Positions 27,262-38,787 of a DNA stretch of 64,000 nt are shown here, piece by piece. The notes under the pieces were generated by a model. The model had not been told where the DNA came from. It searched no databases and worked only from the letters and a program-made list of their open reading frames with translations. The stretch lies in the NCBI RefSeq assembly GCF_902703175.1, contig NZ_CACRYJ010000042.1, forward strand, positions 36,554 through 100,553, written 5' to 3'. Each line of letters begins with the position of its first letter. Within the stretch, counting starts at the first letter, position 1. Both the position numbers and the translations under genes were made by a program. The stretch is from Occultella aeris (GTDB taxonomy: Bacteria; Actinomycetota; Actinomycetes; Actinomycetales; Beutenbergiaceae).

Positions 27262-28991
27262 CCGACGCGCCGGGTGGGGCGGACCCGCCCCCGCGCACCG
27301 ACCCCTTCGCAGAAGTGCGGCGGCGCGCCGAGCGGTGGCGCCGGCTGCTCCGGGTCCGGGCCCGGCTCGCGCTCCTGGCCTGGCGCCGCTCGCTACGCCT
27401 GCGCGTGGCCAGCACCACGGTTGCCGTCGGAGTGATCGCACTGGCGCTGCTCGGTCTGCTGCTGTCCGCGCAGATCCGCGACGGGCTCTTCGACGACCGC
27501 CGCGACCAGGTACTCGCCGACGCCGCGACCCGCACGGACCTGGCCCAGGATCAGTTCGACGCCTCGACGGTCTCCTCCACCCAGGAGGTCCAGCAGCTCG
27601 CGACCGACATGGTGTCGGGACTGCAGGAGACCTCCGCGGGCAGCTCCGGTGTGTTCCTGATGCGCTCCCCGAATACCCCCGCGCTGATCCTGGACCCGTC
27701 CACGAACGAGTCGCTGCGGCCACTGATCTCCCCGGAACTGCGCGAGCGGGTCCAGGCCGACCACTTCCAGGCCTGGCAGTCCGTCGGGATCCCGCGCTCC
27801 GACGGCGGACTCACCCCTGGGATCGCGGTGGGCTCGACGGTGACGCTCCCGATCGCCGGCGAGTACGAGCTCTACCTCATCTACAGCCTCGGCGCGGAGC
27901 AACAGAACCTGGACCTGCTCCAGGGGGTCCTCACCGTCGGTGCCGTGAGCCTGCTGGTGCTGCTGCTCGCGATGGCCTGGTACCTGACCCGGCAGGTCCT
28001 CGACCCGGTCCAGCAGGCGGCCCGGACGGCCGAGCGGCTCGCCGACGGTCACCTCACCGAGCGGATGCAGGTGCGCGGCGACGACGAGCTCGCGCTGCTC
28101 GGGCGATCGTTCAACGAGATGGCCGAGAGTCTGCAGCATCAGATCGAGCGGCTCGCGAACCTGTCCCTGATGCAGCAGCGGTTCGTCTCCGACGTCTCCC
28201 ACGAACTGCGCACGCCGCTGACCACCGTGCGGATGGCCTCGGAGGTCCTGTATCAGGCCCGGGACGAGTTCAGCCCGGTGCAGGCCCGGTCGGCCGAGCT
28301 GTTGCAGACCCAGCTGGACCGGTTCGAGGCCCTCCTCGCCGACCTCCTGGAGATCTCGCGGTTCGACGCCGGCGCCGCGACCCTGGAGGCCGAGGAGGTG
28401 GATGTGCGGGAGGTGGTCCGCCGGGTCGTGGACCTGACGGCGCCACTCGCGGCGAATCGCGGCTCCGAGCTCGTCATGAACCTTGCCCCGACCTCCTGCA
28501 CCGCGGACATCGACCAGCGACGCGTCGAGCGGGTTCTGCGCAACCTGATCGTCAACGCCATCGAGCACGGTGAGGGTGGGCCGATCGACGTCCTCGTGGG
28601 CGTGGACGCCCGCGTCGTGGACGTGGTGGTCCGCGACCACGGCATCGGGATGACGGCGATGGAGGCCGGGCACGTGTTCGACCGATTCTGGCGCGCCGAC
28701 CCGGCCCGGGCACGCACCCTCGGCGGCACCGGCCTCGGCCTGGCGATCTCCCTCGAGGACGCCCGGCTGCACGGCGGCGACCTGGAGGCCTGGGGGAGTC
28801 CGGGTGAGGGCGCTGCGTTCCGGCTCTCGCTGCCGCGCCGGGCCGGCCAGACGATCACGACGCATCCGCTCGCGCTGCGCCCGGTGCGGTCCGACCCGGA
28901 CCTGGAGCCGCCCGAGGATCCGTCCGCCGCGAACCCGGCCGCGCTGCCGGAACTGCACCCGCCCACCAGCCACGAGGAGGTCAACGGATGA
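27258..28991 (+). CDS. mtrB: Two-component sensor kinase MtrB
   Basis: A 577-residue sensor kinase. It has membrane helices at about 50-71 and 225-243 around an extracellular sensor, a HAMP linker (about 245-300), HisKA with VSDVSHELRTPLT and phospho-acceptor H315, and HATPase_c with NLIVNAIEHG (N box), RDHGIGMT and GGTGLGLAIS (G boxes). It phosphorylates MtrA. The ATG lies in the mtrA stop overlap. The C-terminus extends some 45 residues past the kinase domain as a Pro-rich tail. It overlaps lpqB by 4 bases. Confidence 0.95.
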   Translation: MTDAPGGADPPPRTDPFAEVRRRAERWRRLLRVRARLALLAWRRSLRLRVASTTVAVGVIALALLGLLLSAQIRDGLFDDRRDQVLADAATRTDLAQDQFDASTVSSTQEVQQLATDMVSGLQETSAGSSGVFLMRSPNTPALILDPSTNESLRPLISPELRERVQADHFQAWQSVGIPRSDGGLTPGIAVGSTVTLPIAGEYELYLIYSLGAEQQNLDLLQGVLTVGAVSLLVLLLAMAWYLTRQVLDPVQQAARTAERLADGHLTERMQVRGDDELALLGRSFNEMAESLQHQIERLANLSLMQQRFVSDVSHELRTPLTTVRMASEVLYQARDEFSPVQARSAELLQTQLDRFEALLADLLEISRFDAGAATLEAEEVDVREVVRRVVDLTAPLAANRGSELVMNLAPTSCTADIDQRRVERVLRNLIVNAIEHGEGGPIDVLVGVDARVVDVVVRDHGIGMTAMEAGHVFDRFWRADPARARTLGGTGLGLAISLEDARLHGGDLEAWGSPGEGAAFRLSLPRRAGQTITTHPLALRPVRSDPDLEPPEDPSAANPAALPELHPPTSHEEVNG

Positions 28992-30697
28992 CCGCGAACG
29001 CAACGATGACCCGGAAGGCGCGGGCCGCCGTCGTCCTCGTGACTGTGGCAGCGATCGCTGCGCTCGCAGGCTGCGCGAGCCTGCCGACGGACGGTGCGGT
29101 GCAGCGCGGGGTGGAGGCGGCCCCGGACACCAGCGGCATCGTGCTCTCCGCCGAGGACCCGAGACCGGACGCGTCCCCGAGCGAGATCGTGCGCGGGTTC
29201 CTGGCCGGGAGCGCCGGCGGGTTGGTCGACAACTTCGCGGTCGCCCGCAAGTTCCTCACGACCGAGGGCAGCGACCAGTGGGACCCGGCCGGCGGCGTCG
29301 TCATCTACTCCGGCAGCGCCGCCCTGGACGTCGTCGAGGGCGAGGCAGGGGTTGTGGAGGTGCGGGTCACGGTCGCCGGCACGGTCGACCCCAACGGGGT
29401 GCGCACCGAGGCCCGGCCGGGCACCGAGACCACCCAGGAGTTCCGGCTGACCCAGGACGCCGACGCGCAGTGGCGCATCGAGAGCCTGCCCGACGGCGTC
29501 CTCATCTCCGACGTCAACTTCGGTTCGCAGTACCGCGGCACGCCGCTGTACTTCCTCTCCCCGGACGCCACCATGCTGGTGCCGGACATGCGCTTCTACC
29601 CGGCCCGCAACACCGCGACATACGCCATGAACGGCCTGCTCGGCGGGCCCGTGGAGTGGCTCAGCACCGGCGTGATCAGCGCGATCCCGAGCGGCACCTC
29701 GCTCACCCTGGACACCGTGCCCGTCTCCGCCGGGACCGCGACGGTGGACGTGACCGAGGAGATCTCAGCTGCCGGGTCGACCGACCGCGCTCGTCTCCAG
29801 GCGCAGATCCAGGCCACCCTCACCGCGCTGCCCCAGGTCCAGGACGTCGAGATCCTCGTCGACACGAGGCCGTTCAACACCTCCGACGTCGACCTCGACC
29901 TCACCCTGAACCCGGGGGTCGGCACGTCGCCGACGATGCTCTCCGGTGACGCCCTGGTGCGGTTCAACGGGACCACGCTGTCCGCCGCACCCAACACGGC
30001 GCCGCTGACCGGCATCGACGCGTCCGCCCCTGCGCTGCCCTACGACGACGACCTCGCCGTCGCGCTCGCGGACGACCGGTTCCTCATCACGGTGCCGACC
30101 CCGGACACCGCCTCGGTGACCCTGCTCGAGGGCACCGCGCTGCTCGATCCCTCCTTCGACCGGTTCGGGTGGGTCTGGACCGGGGAGCGCACGAACGCCG
30201 GGCGGTTGCTCCTGGCCCGGACGGACGGGTCGACGGCCACGCTCGAGGCGCCGACGCTCGCCGGTGCCCAGGTCGCCTCGATCCGGGTCAGCCGCGACGG
30301 CACCCGGATGGCCGTCGTGTACACCGGCGGTGGCGCGATGCGCGTGGAGGTCGTCGCGATCACCCGGGACGCCGACGGGATCCCGATCCGGCTCGGTCCG
30401 CCGCTGAGCCTCGCACCGTCGATGACGTCGGCCACCCAGGTGGTCTGGGTCGACGAGTCCACCCTCGCGGTGCTCGGCGCCAGCGGTGGGCCCATCAGCG
30501 TGCACCTGGTGACCGTCGGCGGTCAGCCCACGAGGTCCTTGCCCACCGTGGTCGACTCCGCATCGATCGCGGCGGCCCGCGGCGAGCGTGAGCTCTACCT
30601 GGTCACCTCCGACGGGCACCTGTACGCGCGCTCGGGGAACGGGTGGCGGCCGGTTTCCGGCCTGGATCCGGTGCGCGACCCCACTTTCCCAGGCTGA
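28988..30697 (+). CDS. lpqB: Lipoprotein LpqB, modulator of MtrAB
   Basis: A 569-residue lipoprotein. The signal sequence ends in the lipobox LAGC with lipidated C29. The N-terminal domain begins LPTDGAVQRGVEA, a GerMN-like domain lies at about 190-310, and the C-terminal half is a beta-propeller-like LpqB domain. LpqB interacts with the MtrB sensor domain in mycobacteria and affects division. Its third place in the mtrAB operon is standard. It ends in a very strong hairpin. Confidence 0.93.
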   Translation: MTANATMTRKARAAVVLVTVAAIAALAGCASLPTDGAVQRGVEAAPDTSGIVLSAEDPRPDASPSEIVRGFLAGSAGGLVDNFAVARKFLTTEGSDQWDPAGGVVIYSGSAALDVVEGEAGVVEVRVTVAGTVDPNGVRTEARPGTETTQEFRLTQDADAQWRIESLPDGVLISDVNFGSQYRGTPLYFLSPDATMLVPDMRFYPARNTATYAMNGLLGGPVEWLSTGVISAIPSGTSLTLDTVPVSAGTATVDVTEEISAAGSTDRARLQAQIQATLTALPQVQDVEILVDTRPFNTSDVDLDLTLNPGVGTSPTMLSGDALVRFNGTTLSAAPNTAPLTGIDASAPALPYDDDLAVALADDRFLITVPTPDTASVTLLEGTALLDPSFDRFGWVWTGERTNAGRLLLARTDGSTATLEAPTLAGAQVASIRVSRDGTRMAVVYTGGGAMRVEVVAITRDADGIPIRLGPPLSLAPSMTSATQVVWVDESTLAVLGASGGPISVHLVTVGGQPTRSLPTVVDSASIAAARGERELYLVTSDGHLYARSGNGWRPVSGLDPVRDPTFPG

Positions 30698-30707
30698 CGC
30701 GGTCGCC

Positions 30708-30749
30708 TGCCTGTGGACGCACGCGCCGATGCGCGTGCGTCCACAGGTA
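30708..30749 (+). terminator. Strong terminator hairpin after lpqB
   Basis: A 17-bp perfect stem (30710-30726 with 30731-30747) closed by a CGAT loop, extendable by a G-T and a T-A pair. It starts 11 bases after the lpqB stop. There is no T tract. The loop contains the ATG at 30729, so that ATG is an unlikely start for the next gene. Confidence 0.85.
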
Positions 30750-30779
30750 ACGCCCGACGGCGGAGGTCGCCTCGGCTGC

Positions 30780-31580
30780 ATGCGGTGCGCTGGGCGGGTG
30801 TTCTCGCAGGTGTCGGTCCAGGTGCTGCGCACAGTGCTGACCGATGTGCTCGGCCTCGTGCTGCCGGTCGAGTGCCCGGGCTGCGGCGCACACGATACGC
30901 ACCTGTGCGCGGACTGCCGCGAGCTGCTGACCGCGCCGCCGCGCCGCTGCGAGGAGGACACCGTGTTCCTCGCGGCCCGGGACGTGGGCGGGATCGGGCC
31001 CGCAGACCTGGGGCTGCCGACCTGGGCCGTCGCGCCGTACGCCTCCGGGTCGCGACGCGTCGTGCTCGCCTGGAAGACCGGCGTGCGCCCCGATCTGGCT
31101 CCCGAGCTGAACCGCGTGGGCACGGCGGCCGGTCGCCGGCTCGCCGAGCACCTGATCGAGGCGCCCGGGTCCGGACCGATCCTGCTGGTCCCCGCCCCGT
31201 CGGGCTGGCGGCGGCGCCTGGCCCGACGGTTCGTGGTGGGGGAGCTGGCGGACGCCGTCGCCGTCGGGCTGAGCACGGGGCTGGCCCGGCACGGGCGGGG
31301 TCGCCCGGTATGGGTGGTGGACGTGCTGCGCCGGCGTGGCGGCAGCTCCCACCGGCTCGGCGCGGCGGCCCGCGGACGGTCGAGCCGCGCGGCGGTGCAT
31401 CTGGTCGCGGACCTGCCGCCCGGGGCACCCTGCATGCTCGTCGACGACGTTGTCACCACCGGCGCCACCCTCGCCGCGGCCCGGGATGCGCTCACCATGG
31501 CCGGTGGGCAGGTGCTGGGCGCGTTCGCCCTGCTGGCGACGCCGCGGCCGGGTAGCACGACCTGGCGCGCCGACCCATGA
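30780..31580 (+). CDS. ComFC-like phosphoribosyltransferase-family protein
   Basis: A 266-residue protein of the ComF/GntX family. A zinc-ribbon-like CPGCG...CADC lies near residues 36-51. The PRPP loop LVDDVVTTGATLAAA lies near 222. The family is tied to DNA uptake in competent bacteria; its role here is unclear, and the same neighbour is seen downstream of lpqB in other actinobacteria. I prefer ATG 30780 because the earlier in-frame ATG 30729 sits in the terminator loop. A GCGGAGG some 13 bases upstream is a weak ribosome site. Confidence 0.85.
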   Translation: MRCAGRVFSQVSVQVLRTVLTDVLGLVLPVECPGCGAHDTHLCADCRELLTAPPRRCEEDTVFLAARDVGGIGPADLGLPTWAVAPYASGSRRVVLAWKTGVRPDLAPELNRVGTAAGRRLAEHLIEAPGSGPILLVPAPSGWRRRLARRFVVGELADAVAVGLSTGLARHGRGRPVWVVDVLRRRGGSSHRLGAAARGRSSRAAVHLVADLPPGAPCMLVDDVVTTGATLAAARDALTMAGGQVLGAFALLATPRPGSTTWRADP

Positions 31581-31612
31581 CCTTTCGCCTATCGCATCCG
31601 TGAGGAGTGGAC

Positions 31613-31618
31613 TAGCGT
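31613..31618 (+). promoter_or_regulatory. -10 element upstream of hpf leader
   Basis: TAGCGT fits TANNNT and ends 6 bases before ATG 31625. It would give hpf a leader of about 195 bases that begins with a short ORF. Confidence 0.45.
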
Positions 31619-31624
31619 CAGGTC

Positions 31625-31735
31625 ATGGAGCACGAGGCAGGCGAGGGGCGCACAGCGCAACCCTCGCCTTCTGTGTTCACCGGACGGCGTGAGGGGGAGG
31701 TGAGGCCCACCTGCAGACCGCGCCCCGACCGCTGA
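31625..31735 (+). CDS. Predicted leaderless leader ORF upstream of hpf
   Basis: A 36-codon frame starting MEHEAGEGRTAQPSPS and ending RPRPDR, with the stop 84 bases before hpf. Its ATG is 6 bases from a TANNNT box, like many genes in this window, so it may be translated from the first base of the transcript. No homologue is recognised. It may be a leader peptide controlling hpf or may be chance. Confidence 0.35.
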   Translation: MEHEAGEGRTAQPSPSVFTGRREGEVRPTCRPRPDR

Positions 31736-31738
31736 GAA

Positions 31739-31776
31739 AGGCCGGGTGAGCGCTCAAGCCCTGGCCGGGGGCCCCC
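31739..31776 (+). promoter_or_regulatory. Hairpin region in hpf leader
   Basis: TGAGCGCTCA (31747-31756) is a perfect palindrome flanked by GGCCGGG and CCCTGGCC arms that can extend the stem. A GGGGGCCCCC palindrome follows at about 31767-31776. Together with the short ORF this is a candidate attenuator or translational control region. Confidence 0.4.
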
Positions 31777-31819
31777 ATGAAAGAGGCCTCGGCCGCATTC
31801 TCTCGAACCGGAGGACGTC

Positions 31820-32467
31820 ATGGAGATCGTTGTAGTCAGCCGCCACACCGAGGTGCCTGAGCGATTCAGGCAGCACGTGGAGGACAAACTCTCGAAGGTG
31901 GGGCAGTTCTCGCCCTACGCGCAGCGAGTCGACGTCGAGGTGACGCACGAGAACAACCCACGTCTGGCCGACCGGGCCGAACGGGTCGAACTGACCGTCC
32001 GCGCGAAGGGCCCCGTGGTCCGCGCCGAGGCGAGCGCTCCGGACCGGTACGCCGCCCTCGACCTCGCCGCCGGCAAGCTCTTCGAGCGACTACGCCGCGC
32101 CCGGGACCGGCGCAAGTCACACCACGGTCGCGAGGCGCCGCCGGTGCCGGAGCCCGTCGAGCTCGCTCCCGAACCGGTCGAGGACGACGAGATCTCGATG
32201 ACCCCCACGCCGCCCACCGAGACCGGTGTGGCCGTTGAGGCACAGCTCGGAGACTCCCCGGTGGTGATCCGGCAGAAGGTGCACGACACCGATCCGATGA
32301 CGGTGGACCAGGCCCTCGCCGAGATGGAGCTGGTCGGCCACCCGTTCTACCTGTTCGTGGATGCCGAGACCAAGCAGCCCTGCGTCGTGTACAACCGGCG
32401 CGGCTGGACCTACGGCGTGATCCGCCTGAACTACGAGGCAGACGCCCTGGCTCCCGCGACCGCCTGA
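31820..32467 (+). CDS. hpf: Ribosome hibernation promoting factor, long form
   Basis: A 215-residue protein. The N-terminal HPF/RaiA domain (1-105) binds the 30S decoding region, a variable acidic linker follows (about 110-150), and a C-terminal dimerisation domain (about 155-210) contains MTVDQALAEMELVGHPFYLF and YNRRGWTYGVIRL. Long HPF joins two 70S ribosomes into inactive 100S particles in stationary phase or stress. The ribosome site GGAGG lies 7 bases before ATG 31820. It lies between the comF-like and secA regions as in relatives. Confidence 0.95.
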   Translation: MEIVVVSRHTEVPERFRQHVEDKLSKVGQFSPYAQRVDVEVTHENNPRLADRAERVELTVRAKGPVVRAEASAPDRYAALDLAAGKLFERLRRARDRRKSHHGREAPPVPEPVELAPEPVEDDEISMTPTPPTETGVAVEAQLGDSPVVIRQKVHDTDPMTVDQALAEMELVGHPFYLFVDAETKQPCVVYNRRGWTYGVIRLNYEADALAPATA

Positions 32468-32484
32468 CGACATCCCCTATCGCC

Positions 32485-32552
32485 GAGACCGGACCGATCG
32501 CCCGGAGACCCGGACCCTGTGAGGTCCGGTCTCGGTGCGAGGGTCCGGTCTC
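32485..32552 (+). terminator. Tandem competing terminator hairpins after hpf
   Basis: Two left arms (GAGACCGGACC at 32485-32495 and a one-base-bulged copy at 32505-32516) can pair with two identical right arms (GGTCCGGTCTC at 32523-32533 and 32542-32552). The hairpins are mutually exclusive. The array starts 18 bases after the hpf stop. Confidence 0.7.
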
Positions 32553-32608
32553 GTGCGTTGCGCGCCAGGGGCGCGTGGCGACGTCGGCGCAGTGTCCGTG
32601 GTGGGCCC

Positions 32609-32614
32609 TAGGGT
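32609..32614 (+). promoter_or_regulatory. -10 element for leaderless YcaQ-like gene
   Basis: TAGGGT fits TANNNT and ends 6 bases before ATG 32621; no ribosome site is present. Confidence 0.5.
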
Positions 32615-32620
32615 CTGAGC

Positions 32621-33859
32621 ATGCCGCGCACGCTCACGCTCGCCCAGGCCCGCCGGATCGCCGTCACCGCGCAAGGGCTCGCCGGTGCGCCTGCACAGGC
32701 ACGACCGCCCGTGGTCACGATGGCGCACCTGCAGCGGATGATCGACCGGGTCGGACTGCTGCAGATCGACTCGGTGAACGTGCTCGCCCGGGCGCACCTG
32801 CTGCCCGTGGCCGCCCGGCTCGGCCCCTACGACGTCGGGCTGCTGGAGCGGGCCACCACCGGGACCCCGGCCAGGCCGCGGCGGCTCGTCGAGTACCGCG
32901 CCCACGAGGCCGCCTTCGTGCCGCCGCGCACGTTCCAGCTGCTGCGGTGGCGGATGCAGGGACCGCGCGCGCTCCGCTGGTACGACGGGATCGCCGCGAA
33001 GGACCCGGACACCATGGCAGCCGTGCTGGACATCGTCGCCGAGCACGGACCCGTCACCGCGGCGCAGGTGCACGACCTGCTCGGGCACGACCGCCCGGAG
33101 AAGGTGAACTGGGGCTGGAACTGGACCGCCGCCAAGCACTCCCTGGAGGCGATGCTCGCCGTCGGGCGGGTCGCCTCCGCATACCGGAACGCGTCCTTCG
33201 AGCGGGCCTACGACCTGCCCGAGCGGGTGCTGCCGGCGGAGGTCCTCGCCGAGGACGTGCTCCCGCAGGACGAGGCCATCCGGGCGCTCGTGGACATCTC
33301 CGCCCGCGCGCACGGGGTGGCGACCATCCGGGGGCTCGCTGACTACTTCCGGCTGTCCATCGCGCAGACGTCGGACGCCGTCGCCCGGCTCGTTGCGGCG
33401 GGGGACCTGGAGGAGGTGGCGGTGGCCGGGTGGCACCGCCCGGCCTACCTGCACCCGGAGGCCCGCCGGCCGCGGGCCACGAACGCCCGTGCCCTGCTCG
33501 CACCGTTCGACCCGCTCGTGTTCGAACGGGAGCGCACCCTGGAACTGTTCGGGATGCACTACCGGATCGAGATCTACACCCCGGCGGCCAAGCGCCAGTT
33601 CGGCTACTACGTGCTGCCGTTCCTGCTCGGCGACGAACTCGTGGCGCGCGTGGACCTCAAGGCCGACCGGGCCGCCGGAGTGCTGCGGCTACGCAGCGCG
33701 TTCGCCCAGCCTGAGGCTCCCACCGCCGTCGGGCATGAGCTGGCGCAGGAACTGCGCGTCATGGCGGACTGGCTCGACCTGCCGGACGTCGCCGTCGATG
33801 CCGACGCGGCCGGCGACCTCATCGGCGACGTGGTGCAGGCCCTGACGGGGGTGCGCTGA
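32621..33859 (+). CDS. YcaQ/AlkZ-type winged-helix DNA glycosylase
   Basis: A 412-residue protein of the HTH_42 (DUF1006) family with tandem winged helices. Residues 48-50 read QID within GLLQIDSVNVLARAHLL, matching the catalytic Q-hydrophobic-D motif of E. coli YcaQ, which unhooks DNA interstrand crosslinks. AlkZ proteins, which protect antibiotic producers, have Q-x-Q instead. The later HRPAYL and ALLAPFDPLVFERER motifs are also family features. It is probably a cytosolic repair enzyme for bulky or crosslinked N7-alkyl bases. No biosynthetic cluster is adjacent. Confidence 0.82.
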   Translation: MPRTLTLAQARRIAVTAQGLAGAPAQARPPVVTMAHLQRMIDRVGLLQIDSVNVLARAHLLPVAARLGPYDVGLLERATTGTPARPRRLVEYRAHEAAFVPPRTFQLLRWRMQGPRALRWYDGIAAKDPDTMAAVLDIVAEHGPVTAAQVHDLLGHDRPEKVNWGWNWTAAKHSLEAMLAVGRVASAYRNASFERAYDLPERVLPAEVLAEDVLPQDEAIRALVDISARAHGVATIRGLADYFRLSIAQTSDAVARLVAAGDLEEVAVAGWHRPAYLHPEARRPRATNARALLAPFDPLVFERERTLELFGMHYRIEIYTPAAKRQFGYYVLPFLLGDELVARVDLKADRAAGVLRLRSAFAQPEAPTAVGHELAQELRVMADWLDLPDVAVDADAAGDLIGDVVQALTGVR

Positions 33860-33917
33860 GAGCGAACCTGTGCCGTGATCGGCGGTCCGGACCGGTACTG
33901 CCGTCGGAGCTCTCGCA

Positions 33918-33923
33918 TACGAT
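33918..33923 (+). promoter_or_regulatory. Possible -10 for secA
   Basis: TACGAT fits TANNNT and lies 56 bases before the secA start, which has its own ribosome site. No good -35 is seen. Confidence 0.35.
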
Positions 33924-33979
33924 GGACGGTGCACCGGTGTCGAACGACGCCGGATTGATCCGATCCACCGGGAGTGTCA

Positions 33980-36952
<2,973 letters not shown>

Positions 36953-37009
36953 CACAGGCGAACCTGAAGACCCGCCCGACCGCCTGAGCCCGCTGATCCG
37001 CAGCCAGTT

Positions 37010-37552
37010 TCAGCCGATCTCGAGAGCCGTCGCGCGCCACCGGCCGCGGCGGGTCTCGAGCCGGATCGCGGCGGCCCTGACCCTGTTGCCGTCGTGCACC
37101 ACCACGGACGACTCCCAGGTGCCCTCCGAGATCTCGCACGGGTGCACCCGGCGGATCGTGACCATCGGCGGGTGACTGGGTCGGCCGGCGATCTCCATGC
37201 CGAGGCAGGCGCGCCGGTTCAGTGCGGTCCACAGATCTGCGTCCAACCAGCGGGAGAGCTGGGCGGCCGGGCGTGCCCCGAGCAGGGCCTCGACGCACGC
37301 CCGGACGAGGGTGGCGCTCCAGGTGCCCGCGTCCGGGAGTTCGGGGACAGCACCGCGGGACCAGACCAGGCGTGGACCGGTGGTGTCGTCGATGACGTCC
37401 TCGACCGGGACCTCGGCGGGCGCCGGCGGGCCGGAGAACCGCACCCGGTCCCAGGTGCGCCGGTCCGGGGCGTTCGGATCGACGAGGAGCCTCGGCACCG
37501 TGTCCGGCGGCTCCGGTGCCGTGCGCGGCCGGGCTATCGGCTGAACGCTCAT
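37010..37552 (-). CDS. Rv3235-like protein
   Basis: A 180-residue protein without signal peptide. The C-terminal half has WSATLVRACVEALLGARPAAQLSRWLDADLWTALNRR, then RRVHPCEISEGTWESSVVVHDGNRVRAAAIRLE, typical of the Rv3235 family found next to secA in actinobacteria. Its function is unknown. ATG 37552 follows GAGGAG with 8 bases between. It lies 10 bases after the LysM gene and forms an operon with it. It is convergent with secA. Confidence 0.82.
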   Translation of the reverse strand: MSVQPIARPRTAPEPPDTVPRLLVDPNAPDRRTWDRVRFSGPPAPAEVPVEDVIDDTTGPRLVWSRGAVPELPDAGTWSATLVRACVEALLGARPAAQLSRWLDADLWTALNRRACLGMEIAGRPSHPPMVTIRRVHPCEISEGTWESSVVVHDGNRVRAAAIRLETRRGRWRATALEIG

Positions 37553-37562
37553 CGTGGACTCC

Positions 37563-38651
37563 TCAGGGGTTGGTGGGCGGGACGAGTTCCTGCCCGGGCT
37601 GGATGAGGTCGGGGTCCGCACCGATGGTCGCGGCGTTCGCCGCGTACCAGCGCGGCCACGCGGCCGCGATGTCGGCCTCGGTGACCGTCGACCCGTCACG
37701 GGCGAGGTCGGCGGCAGCGATCGACCAGAGCGTTTCGCCGGGCGCGACCTCGTGTGCCCCGGTTGCGGTACCCGCTGGGCCACGCGGCGTGGGCATCGCG
37801 CTCGGGGAGCCGGTCTGGGGTTGGCTGGTCGCCGCGCTCATGGGTGTGACGTCGGCTCGGCTGGTCGCGTCGTTCGCGTCGTTCGTGGCGCTCGCGTCAC
37901 TCGGGGCTGCGGACTGTGGCTGCGTGCTGGTGTCGCTCTGGTCGCTCGGGTCGCCCGTCGGACCGGCCTCGGGTCGAGTGGTCAACTCGCTCGTGGCGGC
38001 CTCGCTCGGGCTCGCGCTCGGCTCGGAGTCCGTGCGCTCAGGCGTCGGCTCGGCCGGGCTTGTCGCCGCATCGTCGGGGTCGAACGCACCCCAGGTGAGG
38101 TCGGGACCCACCTCGACCGCATCGGTTCGGGTCTCGGCGTCGGACCCGGCCTCGGCGTCGGTTCCCGCCTCGGAATCGGTTCCGGCTTCTGGATCGACCT
38201 CGGGACCGAGCGCGGAAGCCGAAGCGGGCGCCGGGACGGAACCGGGTGCCAGATCGGAACCGTCTCCCAAGGTGACGTCGGCGCCGACGGCCGCGCCGCC
38301 GTCGGGCATGGGCAGCGCCTGCGCGGGCGTCACCAGCGCCCCGGCGGCCAGGGCGACCCCGACGCCCACGGAGGCCATCCGCGCCATGAACGGCGCGCCG
38401 CCGGCCCGCAGCGCCTGCTCGCCCGCGGACCAGCCGCGTCCGGCGGCCCGCGCGGTCAGACACCCCAGCGCCAGTGCTGCGCTCAGGCAGTACCAGGCCA
38501 GCACGCCCAGCGCGCACCAGAGCAGTCCCAGCGCGATCGCCTCGTCCACCGAGCGTGGGGTCGCGGCCGCGGGGAGGGCCATGGTCGCGAGCCAGGCCGC
38601 GACCCCGCCGGTGATCCCGGCGACACCCAGGGTGAGGAGTGCCCTTCGCAT
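37563..38651 (-). CDS. Membrane protein with C-terminal LysM domain
   Basis: A 362-residue protein. Three hydrophobic segments lie within residues 1-115, followed by a 190-residue acidic linker rich in Ser, Thr, Asp, Pro and Ala. A C-terminal LysM-like domain has HEVAPGETLWSIAAADL near 290 and LIQPGQELVPP at the end. It is likely envelope-anchored with an extracellular peptidoglycan-binding end. ATG 38651 has GGTGG nearby; ATG 38669 is an in-frame alternative. Members accompany Rv3235-like genes near secA. Confidence 0.82.
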   Translation of the reverse strand: MRRALLTLGVAGITGGVAAWLATMALPAAATPRSVDEAIALGLLWCALGVLAWYCLSAALALGCLTARAAGRGWSAGEQALRAGGAPFMARMASVGVGVALAAGALVTPAQALPMPDGGAAVGADVTLGDGSDLAPGSVPAPASASALGPEVDPEAGTDSEAGTDAEAGSDAETRTDAVEVGPDLTWGAFDPDDAATSPAEPTPERTDSEPSASPSEAATSELTTRPEAGPTGDPSDQSDTSTQPQSAAPSDASATNDANDATSRADVTPMSAATSQPQTGSPSAMPTPRGPAGTATGAHEVAPGETLWSIAAADLARDGSTVTEADIAAAWPRWYAANAATIGADPDLIQPGQELVPPTNP

Positions 38652-38752
38652 GAGACCACCGCATTTCATGTCAGTTCGTGTCGATACGTGACTTTCGATG
38701 AAGTTAGGTGTAGTCCCTTCGGCGGTCGCTGTCCAGAGGAACGGCGGGCCTG

Positions 38753-38780
38753 TGGACAACGCGGGCGGTCTCCCTACTGT
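38753..38780 (+). promoter_or_regulatory. Promoter of leaderless small conserved gene
   Basis: TGGACA (38753-38758) and TACTGT (38775-38780) are 16 bases apart, and the -10 ends 7 bases before ATG 38788. This is the best complete leaderless promoter in the window. Confidence 0.7.
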
Positions 38781-38787
38781 TGGGTCC

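Noticed and set aside
36953-37009. Terminator between secA and the Rv3235-like gene
   Set aside because: Only 5-6-bp inverted repeats with large loops are present; not strong enough to call.
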